Shown here: positions 1 through 10,682 of the stretch, piece after piece | Position numbering within the stretch: the stretch's first letter is position 1 | How the letters are laid out: each line of letters opens with the position of its first letter | Assembly (NCBI GenBank): GCA_030267565.1 | Contig: BRXU01000032.1 | Location: 806,001-870,000, forward strand | Direction: 5' to 3' | Source of the DNA: Pleodorina starrii | Taxonomy: Eukaryota; Chlorophyta; Chlorophyceae; Chlamydomonadales; Volvocaceae | Length of the DNA stretch: 64,000 nt | Program-made: the position numbers and the translations under genes | The notes under the pieces: generated by a model | Databases searched by the model: none | What the model was told of the DNA's origin: nothing | The model's input: only the letters and a program-made list of their open reading frames with translations

Positions 1-177
1 GGGCCCGACGGTTGTGGTAAGGGTCAAGTCGAACGTCCAGAGAGGGAGATGGGCATGTCGCGCTGTCGGTGGGTGCAGGAACAGGGCGAGGGTGGTCCTA
101 GCACCCCCCCATCCCATTCCGCCCCCCCCCCCCATTACCCAGCTTATCGACCCCCCCTCCATCGGCCACATGCGCAC

Positions 178-318
178 CTTTATTGCCACCTCGGCCCCGT
201 GGTACAGCCCCCGGAACACGGATCCGTACCCGCCCCTGCCCACCCGCTCCAGCAGGCGCAGACTCTCCAGGTCCTGGACCCGGGAGGCGGCCCGACTGCT
301 GGCGGTCAGCTGCTCGGC
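178..318 (-). CDS. Gene A exon: kinase glycine loop and VAIK lysine
   Basis: 47 codons, phase 0 at both ends. It reads [20 protein letters not shown], then [20 protein letters not shown] and AEVAIK, followed by the donor GTGCGC. It joins into one exon what gene B splits into 17884-17813 and 17297-17220; gene B has a 515-bp intron exactly before its IGRGGYG. The Lys of VAIK is the ATP-binding kinase lysine. Confidence 0.88.
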
Positions 319-3300
319 CTGAGAAGGGGGGGAGGGGGGGGGAGGGGAGGGGAGGGGAGGGGAGAGGAGAGGAGAGGAGAGGAGGGAGCTTAGGGTTTAG
401 GGTTTAGGGAAGAGGAGGGAGCTTAGGGTTTAGGGAAGAGGGCAGAGCAAAACAGGACAGGCGAGAGGCGCAATCGGGCAGGAGCGCATGGCGTGCAGTG
501 CTGTGAACGCAGTTCATACGCGTTGTGTTACGTTATGTATGTTGTTTTGTCACCTGGAAAGAGGACGGAGAATCGTTTTAAAGACGACATTCACAGAAGA
601 GGCCCAAAAGACGACACGGGTGCCGCCAGACACAGCATCTCCCTCCCGCGCTTTTGCACGTCATGTGGGTCATGTGGTCGGAACGTATCTTGACTCGCAA
701 CGGGCGTCCTCAGGTCCGTGACGGACAGAAACCCCTCCCAGTTCCAGGAGCCAGGAGCCAACCCTCCCCCCGGCAGGAAACGCACCAGAGACGCACCATT
801 TGCCCTCCACGCATCCCCATCCACACCCACCTGGGCACTCTTGAGCCGGTCGTGCAGTGTGCTGATGAGCGGCGCCAGCCGCAACCCGCCGCGGGGGCTG
901 CCCGCCGCCTCCAGCGAGAACGACGTGCGGCCGGTGTGCGAGTGGGCGAACGACGACCGACTCGGTCCCGAGCTCACACCGCCAGTGGCCGGCGTAGCAC
1001 CGGTCGCGGCGGCGGCGGTGGAGCTGGAGGTGGCCCTGGCGGTGGTGGGGCCCCCGGGGCCACTCGACACGAACGCCGCGAGACGCTTGCTGGCAGTGGC
1101 GGAGCTTCCCGGGGCCCCGTCACCGGCGGCGGCGGTGGCGGCGGCGGCGGTGGTGGCAGCGTCCGTGACGCCCCTCAGTTGCTCCGCTGCGGCGGTCATG
1201 GCGGTGATGAAGACCTCCGCAGCAGCGGGGGGCGGCGCCGTCGACGTGGCCGCCGGGCCGCAGCCAGCCGCGGCGCCGCCGGCCCCCCCTGGAGCCGGCG
1301 GCGAGTGGGTGGTTTTTCCGTTGGTGGGGTTCTGTTGGCGACTGCTGCCGCTGGCGGCGCTAGTCCGCCTGAAGAACGCCCCGATCTGCGCCACGACACC
1401 CAGCGGGTTACCCCCACCCCCACCAACCGCCGCCGCAGCGGCAGCAGCAGCAGCAGCAGTAGCGGCAGCAGCCGCCGCTGGGCCCCCCGCCGAGGATCTC
1501 GGCGACCTGCCCTCCACGCAGCTGAGGTTGGGGCTCCCCCCGATGGCGGAGTCTCCGTCGGCACTGCCTGCTGGCCCCACCATCAGCGACCGCGGGCGGC
1601 ACCTGGGCCCCGCTGCGCCGGCGTCTGCTGCGGCCGCTGCCGACGACGGCGGCGGGGGGGCCGCGGCCATTGTCGCTGCTGCCGCCGCCGCTGGCGGCGG
1701 CGGCGACGGCGGCGGCAGCGGCGACATCGCTGTTGGGTTGCTGGTCCTGTGCTGTCTGGCGCAGGCGCTGCTGCTCCCCAGTCCCGGTCCCGGTCCCAGT
1801 CCCACTGCTGCGGGCCCCAGCAGGTCGTCGTGCAGGAGGCTCCACTCGTCAGCCATAGGGCCCCCGGGCAGCAGCAGCGCAGCCACCGTGGGAGTCAGCG
1901 CCTGCGGGTGGGAGGTCAGGAGGCGGGGGGCGAGGAGGGGACAGAGGAGGAGGGGGAGCAGGGGAGGAGGGGAGGAGGGGGGACCGGGTGGGCGCTTGGG
2001 GGGACGAAGCGAAGACCGAAACACACACGCGACGGCACGTCGCTCCTGCCGCCAGTCGGATGGGCGCCTTCCGACACACAAATCACTCGTCGCTCATCGC
2101 ACAGCGGATGCATCGCTCCATCGCTCCAGTGCGGGTGAAGCCCCCGGGGTGGGGTGGCGTGACTACATTCCCATCCGAGTCCTGCAACCCGATGGTTTCA
2201 GAGCCGCAGGCAGCTTCACGCAGCTCCATGACGTCTGATGTCCTCCAAGCCTCCCCTCGCAAACCCCTCTCCTCGTCGACCACCCCTCCCGCTCCCTTCC
2301 CCTCCCGCTCCCCTCCCGCTCCCCCCCTCCCTTCCCCCCCCCCTCCCCCCCTCCCACCCTGAGCATCTGCCCCAGCTCCTGCACCACCGTCTGCAGCAGC
2401 GCCTGAGGCAGGATGGAGTGGTAGGTGGCGTACAGGGCCAGCAGGGGCTTGCCGCAGTGGCAAGAGGTGGCGAGGGCGAGGGACTGGGCGGGGGCGGAAC
2501 CACGGGACACGGCAAGGTCGCGGGGGTAAACCTTGCTGTCCTGCACGTAGGCGTTACAGTCGGCGATGCACAGGCCCGACCCGCGGGTCAGAGCCTCTGA
2601 CAGCAGCGTGTGCTGCAGAGGAAGGCTCTGCCCTCGGCAGCCCGCCGCCCCCGGGCCGCCCCCGGGCAGGCGCTGCAGCAGCTGGTCGCCCAGGCCGCCG
2701 TAGCTCTTGCCCAGCGTCCCGCCGCCCCCGCCCCCGCCCCCGCCCAAGCCGGCGGTGCCCAGGCTGTCCCGCTCCGCGGCCGAGTGCTGACCGAGCATGA
2801 AGAAGTCTGTGGGGGGAGAAGGGAGAGCGGGGGGAGGGGGGCACAGGTGGGTCAGGATCGGGCGGAAGTGGTTGGGTGAGGGTGAGGCGGCTGATCGCAG
2901 AAAGCGCATTTGGATAAAGCGGGCGTGATACAAGTCGGACGGATGGACGGACGACGCGGATCCGATTCCTGAGCAGGTGGCGGCCATTGCGCTTGGCGGC
3001 TCGCCAACGGTCCACGGGCGGCAGGGAGATACCGGCGCACTGGTGGTCAGGATCCGGACCTCAACCTGCGCCACCCCGACCCCGACCCCAGGGACCCCAG
3101 GGACCCTGGCACCCACCCGATGGCTTGATGCCGCTGTATCCGCTGCCGCCCGCATCCACCAGCACCACATCCCGACTGCGCCGCTGACACACCGAAGTGC
3201 CGCCGCCTCCACCGCCACCTTCATGTACGGCAAACATCGCCGCTGCCGTACCATCCTGTTCGGGCGAGGCAAGGCGGAGCATGCACACCATCATATTGAC

Positions 3301-5565
3301 TACTGCTGCTGCTGTTGCTTTTGCATGACTGTCTGGATGTCGGGATGGGGAAGACGGAAGTTCCATGAGGTTGCGCCGCTCAGAAAATCCTGCACGGTAC
3401 GGTACCTCAACGATGTGGGTTTGCTGCGTTACGGGACGGAGAGCTGCACCAGACAGCACTGCACACATGTTCGCCACGGCGGCCGCGGAACGGTCGGTGG
3501 TATTATAATCGAATACGGTAGTAGCACCACACCACACTACATAACACGGCTATCCGCACGCCACGGCCCCCCCCCCACGGCCCCACTCACGTTCCTCAGC
3601 AGTGCCACCCGGGGCTGCATCGCCACCCGCACCGCCGCCACCAGCAGGTCCGCCGCCGCGGCGCTGAGGACGTGCAGCAGCTCGTTGATGGTGGAGGCGG
3701 TGTGCAGCTCGGCCAGGGTGCGGCGGGCCAGAGGCACCTGGGGCGGACGCAGCAGCGGAGCCAGCAGCGCAGCAACCAGGCCCAGGCCCTCAGACTGCCA
3801 GGCGGCGGGGGGAGAGGGGCCTGCGCGGGGCGGGGCGGGGCGCGTTGGGTCAGGTGGGTCAGTGAGTGGGCGGGGAAAAAGAAATCGGCCCGGGGATTCC
3901 CGGGGATTCCCGGGCGGGGATTCCGGCGAGTTCCCCCCGGGGGTACGCAGCACACCAGGGTGGGAGAGAGAGAGAGATAAGCGTGTCGTCCGTGGCCGCC
4001 TTCCGTGTTGCGGCCGAGGCATATGCCCACATGCAACATCCTAGCGACCCACATGGACCCATCCATCCATCCATCCATCCATCCATCCATCCATCCATCC
4101 ATCCATCCATCCATCCATCCATCCATCCATCCATCCATCCATCCATCCATCCATCCATCCATCCAGACGCACGCACGCACGCACGCACCTGTTGCCGATA
4201 GGATGAAGATGCCCGCGACCGACTTGCCGCCCGGGATGCCGACCGCCACGTAGTGCCGCAGGGAGGAGGCGCCCAGGCAGTCGACGCCGCTCGCGCTGTC
4301 CCGCGGTTTGCCCCGCGGGCGACTGCCTGCGGTGCCCTTCCCACCCTTGCTGCTGCAGCTTCCCTCAAACGCAGCTGGCTGCTGTTGTTGCTGCTGCTGT
4401 TGCTGCTTGGACACCGTCATGCCCGTATCGACGGAACGGAAGGCGATGGGCACGGAGGCCTGCACCAGCAAGCACGTGTCAGCGAGGTTCATGGAGGCAA
4501 TGGCAAGAGGGTTGGGAGGGGGCGGGCTGGACAGGAGACCGCTAAAGAGGCGCTACAGAGGAAAACGGCCGCGCGCGACAAGAGCGCAAAAATAAGGGCG
4601 CGGCAAGGAATGACCAAGGCAACCCACACTCACCATCCGCGGACAGGCTGTCGTTCTCCCCATCAACGCACATACCGGTATCCACATTTCGCGGCCTCCC
4701 AGCAGCCGACCGACCGTCGCAGCCGCAGCCGGATTTCGCGTTAGCCCTCTTCTCCCACGCAACAGCGGGGCCGCTGGGCTGTTGAGTTTGACACAACACC
4801 CCGCCGTCCAGGCCCCCGTTCTTCCTCCCCCCTCACGACAGGCACGCAGCCGCTCGCTGGCTGGCTGGCTGGCTCACCGTCTGGTCCTGCAACGCCGCCG
4901 CCAGCACGCACACGTCCAGCTCCTGGCGGCGCAGCTGGGAGGAGTCGTCGAAGGAGGGGATGGTTTCGGAGCTGTAGCCAGAGGAGTTGGGCAGCAGCAG
5001 CTGGCCCAGCCGCAATCCGAACAGGGGCACACCCGAGCTGGTCAGAGCCGCGACGCCGGCGCCGGCCGACATGAAGATGCTGCGAGGCGGGCAGTCGGGC
5101 GGGTGCGGTGAGGTGTGTGTGCGGTGCATGGCAATGGGGAAGGTGGGTGAGGGCAGTGGGAAGCACGCGCGCAAGGTGGGAAGCGCAACGCAACGCGGAG
5201 CAAGGATAGGGACGTGAAGGGGAGTCAGGTAGAGGAGACAAAAAGGGGAGGGAACGGAGGGCGAAAAGGAGGAACGGGTGGGAGGAGGGCCGAGTTTTTC
5301 GAGTATAAGATGGAAACGAGTGCGGATTGTCGACGGGCTACGGCAGCTTGTGGTATAGTAAGACCCCAACGGTTGGTCGGCAAATCGCCAACGGTCAAGT
5401 TACAAGCAGTCGGTGCAGCGCGATGCCGAAGTACGATGTGGGAACACACCTTGCATGGTCGGCAGGCAAGCGCTTTGAAAGCGCCGCAGAAGCGCTCTGA
5501 AGGATGTCCCACCAATCTCCATGCGGTACCTCTCCCGTCAGAAGCGGAACCAGTCCAGCCCAATC
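178..5565 (-). CDS. Gene A: GAF-like sensor / TKL-type protein kinase, 3' end beyond the window
   Basis: Partial multi-exon gene paralogous to gene B. Exons in transcription order: 5565-5450, 5079-4878, 4459-4189, 3820-3591, 2806-2358, 1901-831, 318-178. All joins have GT/AG ends. Phases agree except that no exon matching gene B 22711-22459 was found between 3591 and 2806, where one exon is probably missing. The first exons form a GAF-like sensor ([19 protein letters not shown] is the late GAF strand). The 1,071-nt exon 1901-831 is a low-complexity Ala/Gly/Ser linker ending in [16 protein letters not shown], which aligns with gene B. The last exon carries the glycine-rich loop [11 protein letters not shown] and VAIK. 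The rest of the kinase lies left of position 1. The start codon was not found; the gene begins upstream of 5,565. Probable role is phosphorylation signalling with a small-molecule or redox sensor; ligand unknown. Confidence 0.8.
387..440 (+). repeat. Telomere-type TTTAGGG tracts inside a gene A intron
   Basis: Two short blocks of TTAGGGTTTAGGG separated by a GA-rich spacer, in the intron 319-830 of gene A. TTTAGGG is the plant-type telomere unit, and algae of this group use TTTTAGGG or TTTAGGG. Only a few units are present, so this is an interstitial remnant and not a chromosome end. An adjacent GGGGA/GGAGA purine tract runs from about 327 to 386. Confidence 0.75.
831..1901 (-). CDS. Gene A large low-complexity linker exon
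   Basis: A 1,071-nt exon (357 codons, phase 0 at both ends) between acceptor CCCGCAG and donor GTGGGTG. It opens with [20 protein letters not shown], aligning with gene B exon 20269-20192. It continues through Ala/Gly/Pro runs and [12 protein letters not shown] (gene B exon 19461-19110 has SFSLEAASSPRG), and ends in [16 protein letters not shown] (gene B exon 18820-18762). Three gene B exons are therefore one exon here. The CAG/GCA-type run near 1436-1465 encodes poly-Ala and is a likely length-variable site. Confidence 0.8.
2358..2806 (-). CDS. Gene A GAF-like region exon, corresponding to three gene B exons
   Basis: The exon runs from [16 protein letters not shown] through a poly-Gly stretch, then [13 protein letters not shown] and [10 protein letters not shown], into [19 protein letters not shown] and [18 protein letters not shown]. 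The final 180-odd nucleotides match gene B exon 20909-20727 with only one mismatch I can find, although neighbouring exons have diverged. Acceptor CCCACAG at 2807-2808; donor GTGGGA after 2358. Confidence 0.82.
3591..3820 (-). CDS. Gene A helical sensor exon
   Basis: Starts after the acceptor GCGCAG with [20 protein letters not shown], continues [19 protein letters not shown], and ends RVALLRN before the donor GTGAGTGG. It aligns with gene B GPCRPACWTPEALHCTAAML plus LACRALADLSSATTVHQLV, which gene B splits with an intron after PQ. This resembles the amphipathic helices flanking GAF domains. Phase (2 nt in, 0 out) fits both neighbours. Confidence 0.78.
4050..4165 (+). repeat. (CCAT)n microsatellite in a gene A intron
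   Basis: About 28 near-perfect copies of CCAT, followed by a short ACGC tract, inside the intron between gene A exons 4189-4459 and 3591-3820. It translates as a spurious IHPSIHPS or WMDGWMDG run. Confidence 0.95.
4189..4459 (-). CDS. Gene A GAF-core exon with poly-Gln
   Basis: Begins [18 protein letters not shown] followed by nine Gln. It ends in [19 protein letters not shown], a GAF-type strand pattern, then a phase-1 donor GTGCGTGC. Gene B exon 24718-24427 ends equivalently (HFAAVAIPAGEYPLGVLSLG). Confidence 0.8.
4878..5079 (-). CDS. Gene A N-terminal GAF exon
   Basis: Acceptor CTCGCAG, then [20 protein letters not shown] through [19 protein letters not shown] to donor GTGAGCC. It enters with one nucleotide that completes a Ser codon from exon 5565-5450, and leaves in phase 0. 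Gene B exon 25599-25317 begins identically (CAG, then CATCTTC: IFLISSDSSYASPLALLG). Confidence 0.78.
5450..5565 (-). CDS. Gene A upstream exon, first recognisable
   Basis: [20 protein letters not shown] then [18 protein letters not shown], ending in phase 2 at donor GTGTGTT. The Trp-Asp plus helical pattern aligns with gene B ERWDQLERALAVTAQQLCAT. The start codon must lie further upstream; I could not identify that exon. Confidence 0.65.
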
Positions 5566-8500
5566 CTGTGCAAGAGTAGAGTTAGGACTCTTCAGTCTGA
5601 TGTATAACCTCTGAACAGCGCATGAGGAGCGACTTGAGGCCAGGTACGTGGAAAGCGCTCTTGACCAGGGAAAATGTGGCGTTCACTATGAGGAGCGCGT
5701 TTTTCACATCAAGGTGCCAACGTACTGACCAGCTGCTCTGCACTCCCTGAGCTTCCCTCAGCACATCGACCTCCCGTCGCGGACCGAGCCTTGCCAGCAC
5801 AAGGGCTTGACGGACTTAATCCAGCGCATTCCTTAGATGTTTCAGCTTTGTAGGGTAATCCAAAGCAGCCCGCCAAGCAATGCATAGTTTGCAGGGGGCC
5901 GAGTCAGCCGCGTAGCTGCAAGAGGGCAATATAGAAGCTTCTTTTAGAGTTATATCATGCACGTGAAAGAGGATTGTGTGTCATTTTAGTTTGAGACAGT
6001 ACAAAGCGTGTGCGAATCTGATAACAGTAGGGAGCCGGGACTGAAACGGACCGTACCGCGAAATGCTGCAACCCCCTCTTGCAGGCACATGTACCCTTAA
6101 AATGAAAGAACGATAAGATTGATCCCAGCGCATGGCTGGTTATGGGCTGCGGCGCACGCCTGAAAATTCCGGATCTGGGGGAAAATCTAAACGACATCAC
6201 CAACGAATCCGTTGCCAACAGAGGCTCGTCGTCACCGCCTGCCGTCCCCCCTTGCGCTCCCAGCCTACCGCCTATCTGCTCATATTTGTAATTTGCCTGT
6301 TATTTTCCGGCCTGAGGTATGCCTGAAAAACTGTGCACAGTTGCCCCGGCGCGTTGCGAACTGCAAAGGCCTGCACGTGTCGTGTGACTTTCATTCCCAA
6401 ATGCTTCAAACGTGGGAATGTATGCCGTCGCTTGATCTGTCTATGTTTAAGACTGTCTGAGGGCCGGCACCTTCTGCTCTTGAAGGGACCTCAGGAACTG
6501 AGTTGCATGGAGTTGCGTACTGTTGTACAGAACTCGGCAGCTGCACAGTGTTCAAACAAAGATGCTCGTCACATTGCGGTGTAAACAATGCCGAGGGGCT
6601 GCTCGGGCAAAACCCTGGCGACCCTTCGTGCTCGAGACGTCCAGCCTGTTTTCAGCACATAAAGCAGCGCAAACTTGTATACCTGTAGTGGCCCCGCTAA
6701 ATTCGAGCTGTCCCATGCACACCATGTATGCCACTGTCCGTCGCTGCGAAGCAGCTTCGTGAGGCTGACCCCCTGGCGTTGCGTGTTACCCTGCCTGCGG
6801 TCTGCGTCGGCAAACCTTTCAAAGCGGGTGGACCCAACCGGGGTGGACTCCCAAGTTCATAACGAGAGCCTTTACTGTGGTAAAGTGCAAACGCCCAAAG
6901 AGCAGCGCTATCCCTGCAACCAAACACGCACCGCGTTGCGGCATTGACGAGCTCTGGCGGCGCACTACCTCAAACGCGCACCTCAATTCCTTCCAATCTC
7001 GAGCGCCGTCATCCATTGCCGTACCGCCCACTGGAATGCAGCCACGTGCTACTGCCCAGTCTAGCCCGGCCCCGCCTGGCCCAACGGGCGTGCAGCCGGC
7101 CACCGCTCGACCGGGTCCCGGGAGGGAAACGTACCAACGTAGGACAACCCGAGTGGGCACGCTGACGGTCCGGGAGGGCCTCGACCGGGCAAGATGCGGT
7201 TATGGTTTACAACGAGGGCCACCCGACGGGGCCCAGCCATGAGGGGGCGCAAAGGGCCCAAACTGAAGAGATGACATTCGGGGATGGGGGGGGGGGACAG
7301 CCAGGGGAGAGGGGAGGGGAGGGGCGGTTCAGACGCAGATAGACCAGCAACGAGGTTCCCCCCCACGCCACAGTCCCATTGTCCCACTGGCTGCCGGGCC
7401 CGAGTCCGCTCAGTGGCCCACAGTGGCCCAGGCCCGGCCAAGGCCCGGCCGACCCGTTCACCCCAACAAACGAACACCAACGGACTGACATAACGGAATA
7501 CAACGGAAACCAACCAATTCACCGCCAGCAGCGCCGCCCCCGCTTGGTAGCACTCTGTCTCCGTCCCCAGGAACTGGGACGAAGCGGGGACTCGCTCCCC
7601 GGGGGGGTTCCAACCCGCTCCTCAACCCCACCTACCAGGGTGTCAGACAGCGCACCCTCCCGCTCAAAACCGCCCCGGTCAGTCACACCACCCTTTATCG
7701 CCGCTGCCCCCCTGGCTGCCCAGACTCCATTTCCCCCGAGAGCCCAACAAGCGGCCCGCAGCCAATCGCACCCTTGCGCACCCCTTCGTGTTCACGCCTG
7801 CGCTCCTCAATATGCATGAATGTTATATATGTATACCACATGGCCACACGACTTGGCCCCCCCCCAATGACGCCACGTACAGACTCACGAGCGGGCTCCG
7901 TTCCGTCCAACCGCAGCCAAAGAGAGCCCAGACGCGGTCGCCACCTCGTCCTCCCCCCCAGCTGCGGCTGCGGCTGCGGCTGCAAATACGGTGGGCAGGC
8001 CGCTGGCGGAACCCGCGTTTCCCGAGCGCCGGCCAGCGGCTCAATTGCGCGCGTATGAACCCTCCGCTTCCGATGCGCCCTCGCAGACGTATGAATCCCC
8101 CGACCCCGGCCCCGACCCCGACCCCGACCCGGACCCGGCTCGCAGCTCAGCTCCGCATTGCACGAGTGCGCTTAGTCCCCCAGGCCACCGCAACACGATA
8201 CCCGTTGGCTCTCTACTCTGCTCCCGAGTCCGGAGCCCACTGGAACACCCGTTAACAACATCAACGATGCCGCAGCCGGGATTGCGCAAACGTACTGTGT
8301 ACTGTCTTTGAGCCCAACCGGCGGTGGATCCGGTCTCTTTCAGTCTGACCTGCAGCCGCCCACATCAGGTCGGAGCCCCACTCCAGCCGCAAAAAATCAA
8401 TCCGGGGTGCTCCTGTTTCCGGGCCCCTCCCTCTTTCTCTCTCTCGCGCCCTCTCCTTTTCTCTCTCAAATTGTCTCTCTCCGGGGCTCCGGGGCTCCGG

Positions 8501-9991
8501 GGGCCTACATGGGGCCACCCACCCACCCACCCACCCACCCACAAGTGACTCCCCACTCACCCACTCATGAAGCGACGCCAAAGAGCCGGTCCGCAAGGCC
8601 ACAGCGCTTCGTAAGCACGTCGTCGCTTACCCAACCTCCCTTTCGAGCCACACAAGACCGGCGGCGCTGCCCGCCGCTACGGCTGCCGTTGCCGCTGGCG
8701 CCCTTGGGGGCAGCACCTTCCTGGGTCCCGGAGGAGCAACGCACCGCCGGTCATGTGCAGTGCACGAAGGGCCGGTCAGTTGGCCCGTTGGCTTCTCGAC
8801 TCGTCCATGCGTCGGGAGCCCACTGTAACACCCGCAACAACTACTACAACTACAACAACCGTCGCGTAAAACATCACCGACACGCCGAATGAATTAGCGC
8901 GAAGAAAATTCCGAATGCCGTATGCGGCATACACACAAGCCGCCGGTCGCTTCGCAGCACGGGCGGTACTGAACCGTCTGAACGGGCATCAAGCCACAGC
9001 TCCACCCGCCGTACATGCCGTACTCACGTGTTGTATAGGGACCATGATTCACCGCGAGCCGCCTTCCGTCGCCCAACGACGCCCTTCCGTCCCCTCCCCA
9101 CGCAACCAGCTCGCACGTAAGACACAATGTACCGTACTCACACATACGGATACCGACGGCGGCCACTGCCACTGCCTCGGCCCAATACATACATACAGCT
9201 GCCCCCGAGGTGCCCACCGCCCGCCTGGCTGCCCTCCCCCTCCCGGCACGAGCTGGCGCCCCTTCCGGCCACACGACGCGCGTCATTGCGGTGACGCCAC
9301 CTGCGCGGTGACGAGACTCCGTCGCACGGACCCTACCGTGCACAGGTGGTTAGGGTCGTTGGTAACGGCAGTTTTATCTAACGAGATACAACGGTCAGTG
9401 TGGGGAGAGCTGCTCCATGCGCCACATCGGAAACGTAACCCCGGGCACACCTCCGATAATATAATACGGTATCAGTTATGGACCCAAAGCGGCCCCAAAA
9501 CTCGCACTCGGACACAGACATCACGACTTCACGAGGCAAAGCAAAACCAGTAACCGTTCCCCCCGTTCCCGACACTCCATCTCTCCTCGCCGGCGCTCGG
9601 GCGGCCCTACACATCGTGTAGTGCGGTGCAGTGCGGTCCATGACTGGGCCCCGCACATACAACTCCCTAACACTGCCATCGCCCGTCCGACTCCTCCGCC
9701 AGATTTAGGGATCGCCGCACGCAGCGGCTGCGCGTCCCCCTCCAAGCACACCTCCGAGCCCACCTCCGAGCCCCCCTCCGAGCCCGCCTCGCCTCTGCGG
9801 CGCTGCCCTCACTCCTGCGCTCCCTCCGGTGCTCCCCCCTGAATTCGCGGCGACTGTACCGCAGTACTGTACGACGTACTGCAGGGCCAGGATGCACCGC
9901 CGCGGCAGCCGCCGCTGCTCCTCTCTCTGCACAACGCGCCTTCACATGTCATGCGACTTCCTCGGTATGTACGGCACCGTACAGGCCCCTC
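5566..9991. other. Intergenic region between genes A and B; no gene recognised
   Basis: No open frame here shows a domain, phase-consistent exons or similarity to the paralogues. It must hold the gene A promoter and first exon(s), and the gene B 3' UTR. It contains a C-rich CCCA microsatellite at about 8513-8541, pyrimidine-rich CTCT tracts near 8430-8475, CGAGC-type repeats at 9745-9785 and a GTAC-rich dyad at 9853-9885. Confidence 0.5.
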
Positions 9992-10682
9992 TCAGATGAT
10001 CAGCCTTCCCCCGAGCCCGAGTCCTTGCGCGGGGAAAGGGCGCACACCGTTACCCCCTCCGGTGTAGGAGCCCGCCCTCTGAACCCCCTGCAGACCGGGG
10101 CCGGGGCCGGGACCGGGGCCGGGGGAGAAGCCGGGGGAAAAGCCGGGGGCCTGGTGGTGGTGCGGCTGCTGCAGTTGCTGCAGTTGCTGTTGCAGCAGCT
10201 GCAAGTGCGACTGGGGCTGAGGCTGAGGCTGAGGCCAGGGGCTCGGATGCCCCGCCCCCCCGGCTACATCGCCTCCCGCCGCCGCGCCGGCGTGCGCCAT
10301 CGGACCGTACAGCTGGTGCGCCGCCGCGGCAGCCGCCTGCTGCTGCTGCTGCATGTGTTGGTGCTGCTGCTGTATTTGTTGCTGTTGTTGTTGCTGCAAT
10401 TGTTGCAGATGTTGGAGATGCAGCGGATGCATCGGCTGCGGTTGGGGCTGTGGCTGCGGTTGCGGGCTGCCTGGTGAGTCATAGGGGCTGGCGGTGAGGG
10501 GTGCGGTGCCGGGTGGGCCGGGTGCGGAGACGTGCGCGGGCCGCCAGGCCGCCGCCGCCGCCGAGGCCGCCGATGCTGCTGCTCGGCCGTACGCGTCGAC
10601 CATTGCCTCCAGCTCCCCCACGACGGCCCCCGCGGTGGGTCGCTCGCTCGGGGTGGAGTGCCAGCAGCGCTCCGCCAGCCGC
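9992..10682 (-). CDS. Gene B last exon: kinase subdomain XI and Gln/Pro-rich tail
   Basis: Acceptor CCTCCAG, then LAERCWHSTPSERPTAGAVV (subdomain XI, with the conserved Arg in SERPT) and GELEAMVDAYGRAAASA. After this comes a tail of about 170 residues with poly-Gln blocks and Gln-His repeats, PGFSPGFSPGPGPG, and a stop (GRLII, TGA at 9994-9992). Such tails are usually disordered; I infer no function. Confidence 0.9.

Noticed and set aside
718..2238. 500-codon plus-strand frames over the gene A linker
   Set aside because: Antisense shadows of a GC-rich Ala/Gly-coding exon. The minus strand has splice sites and paralogue support; the plus strand has none.
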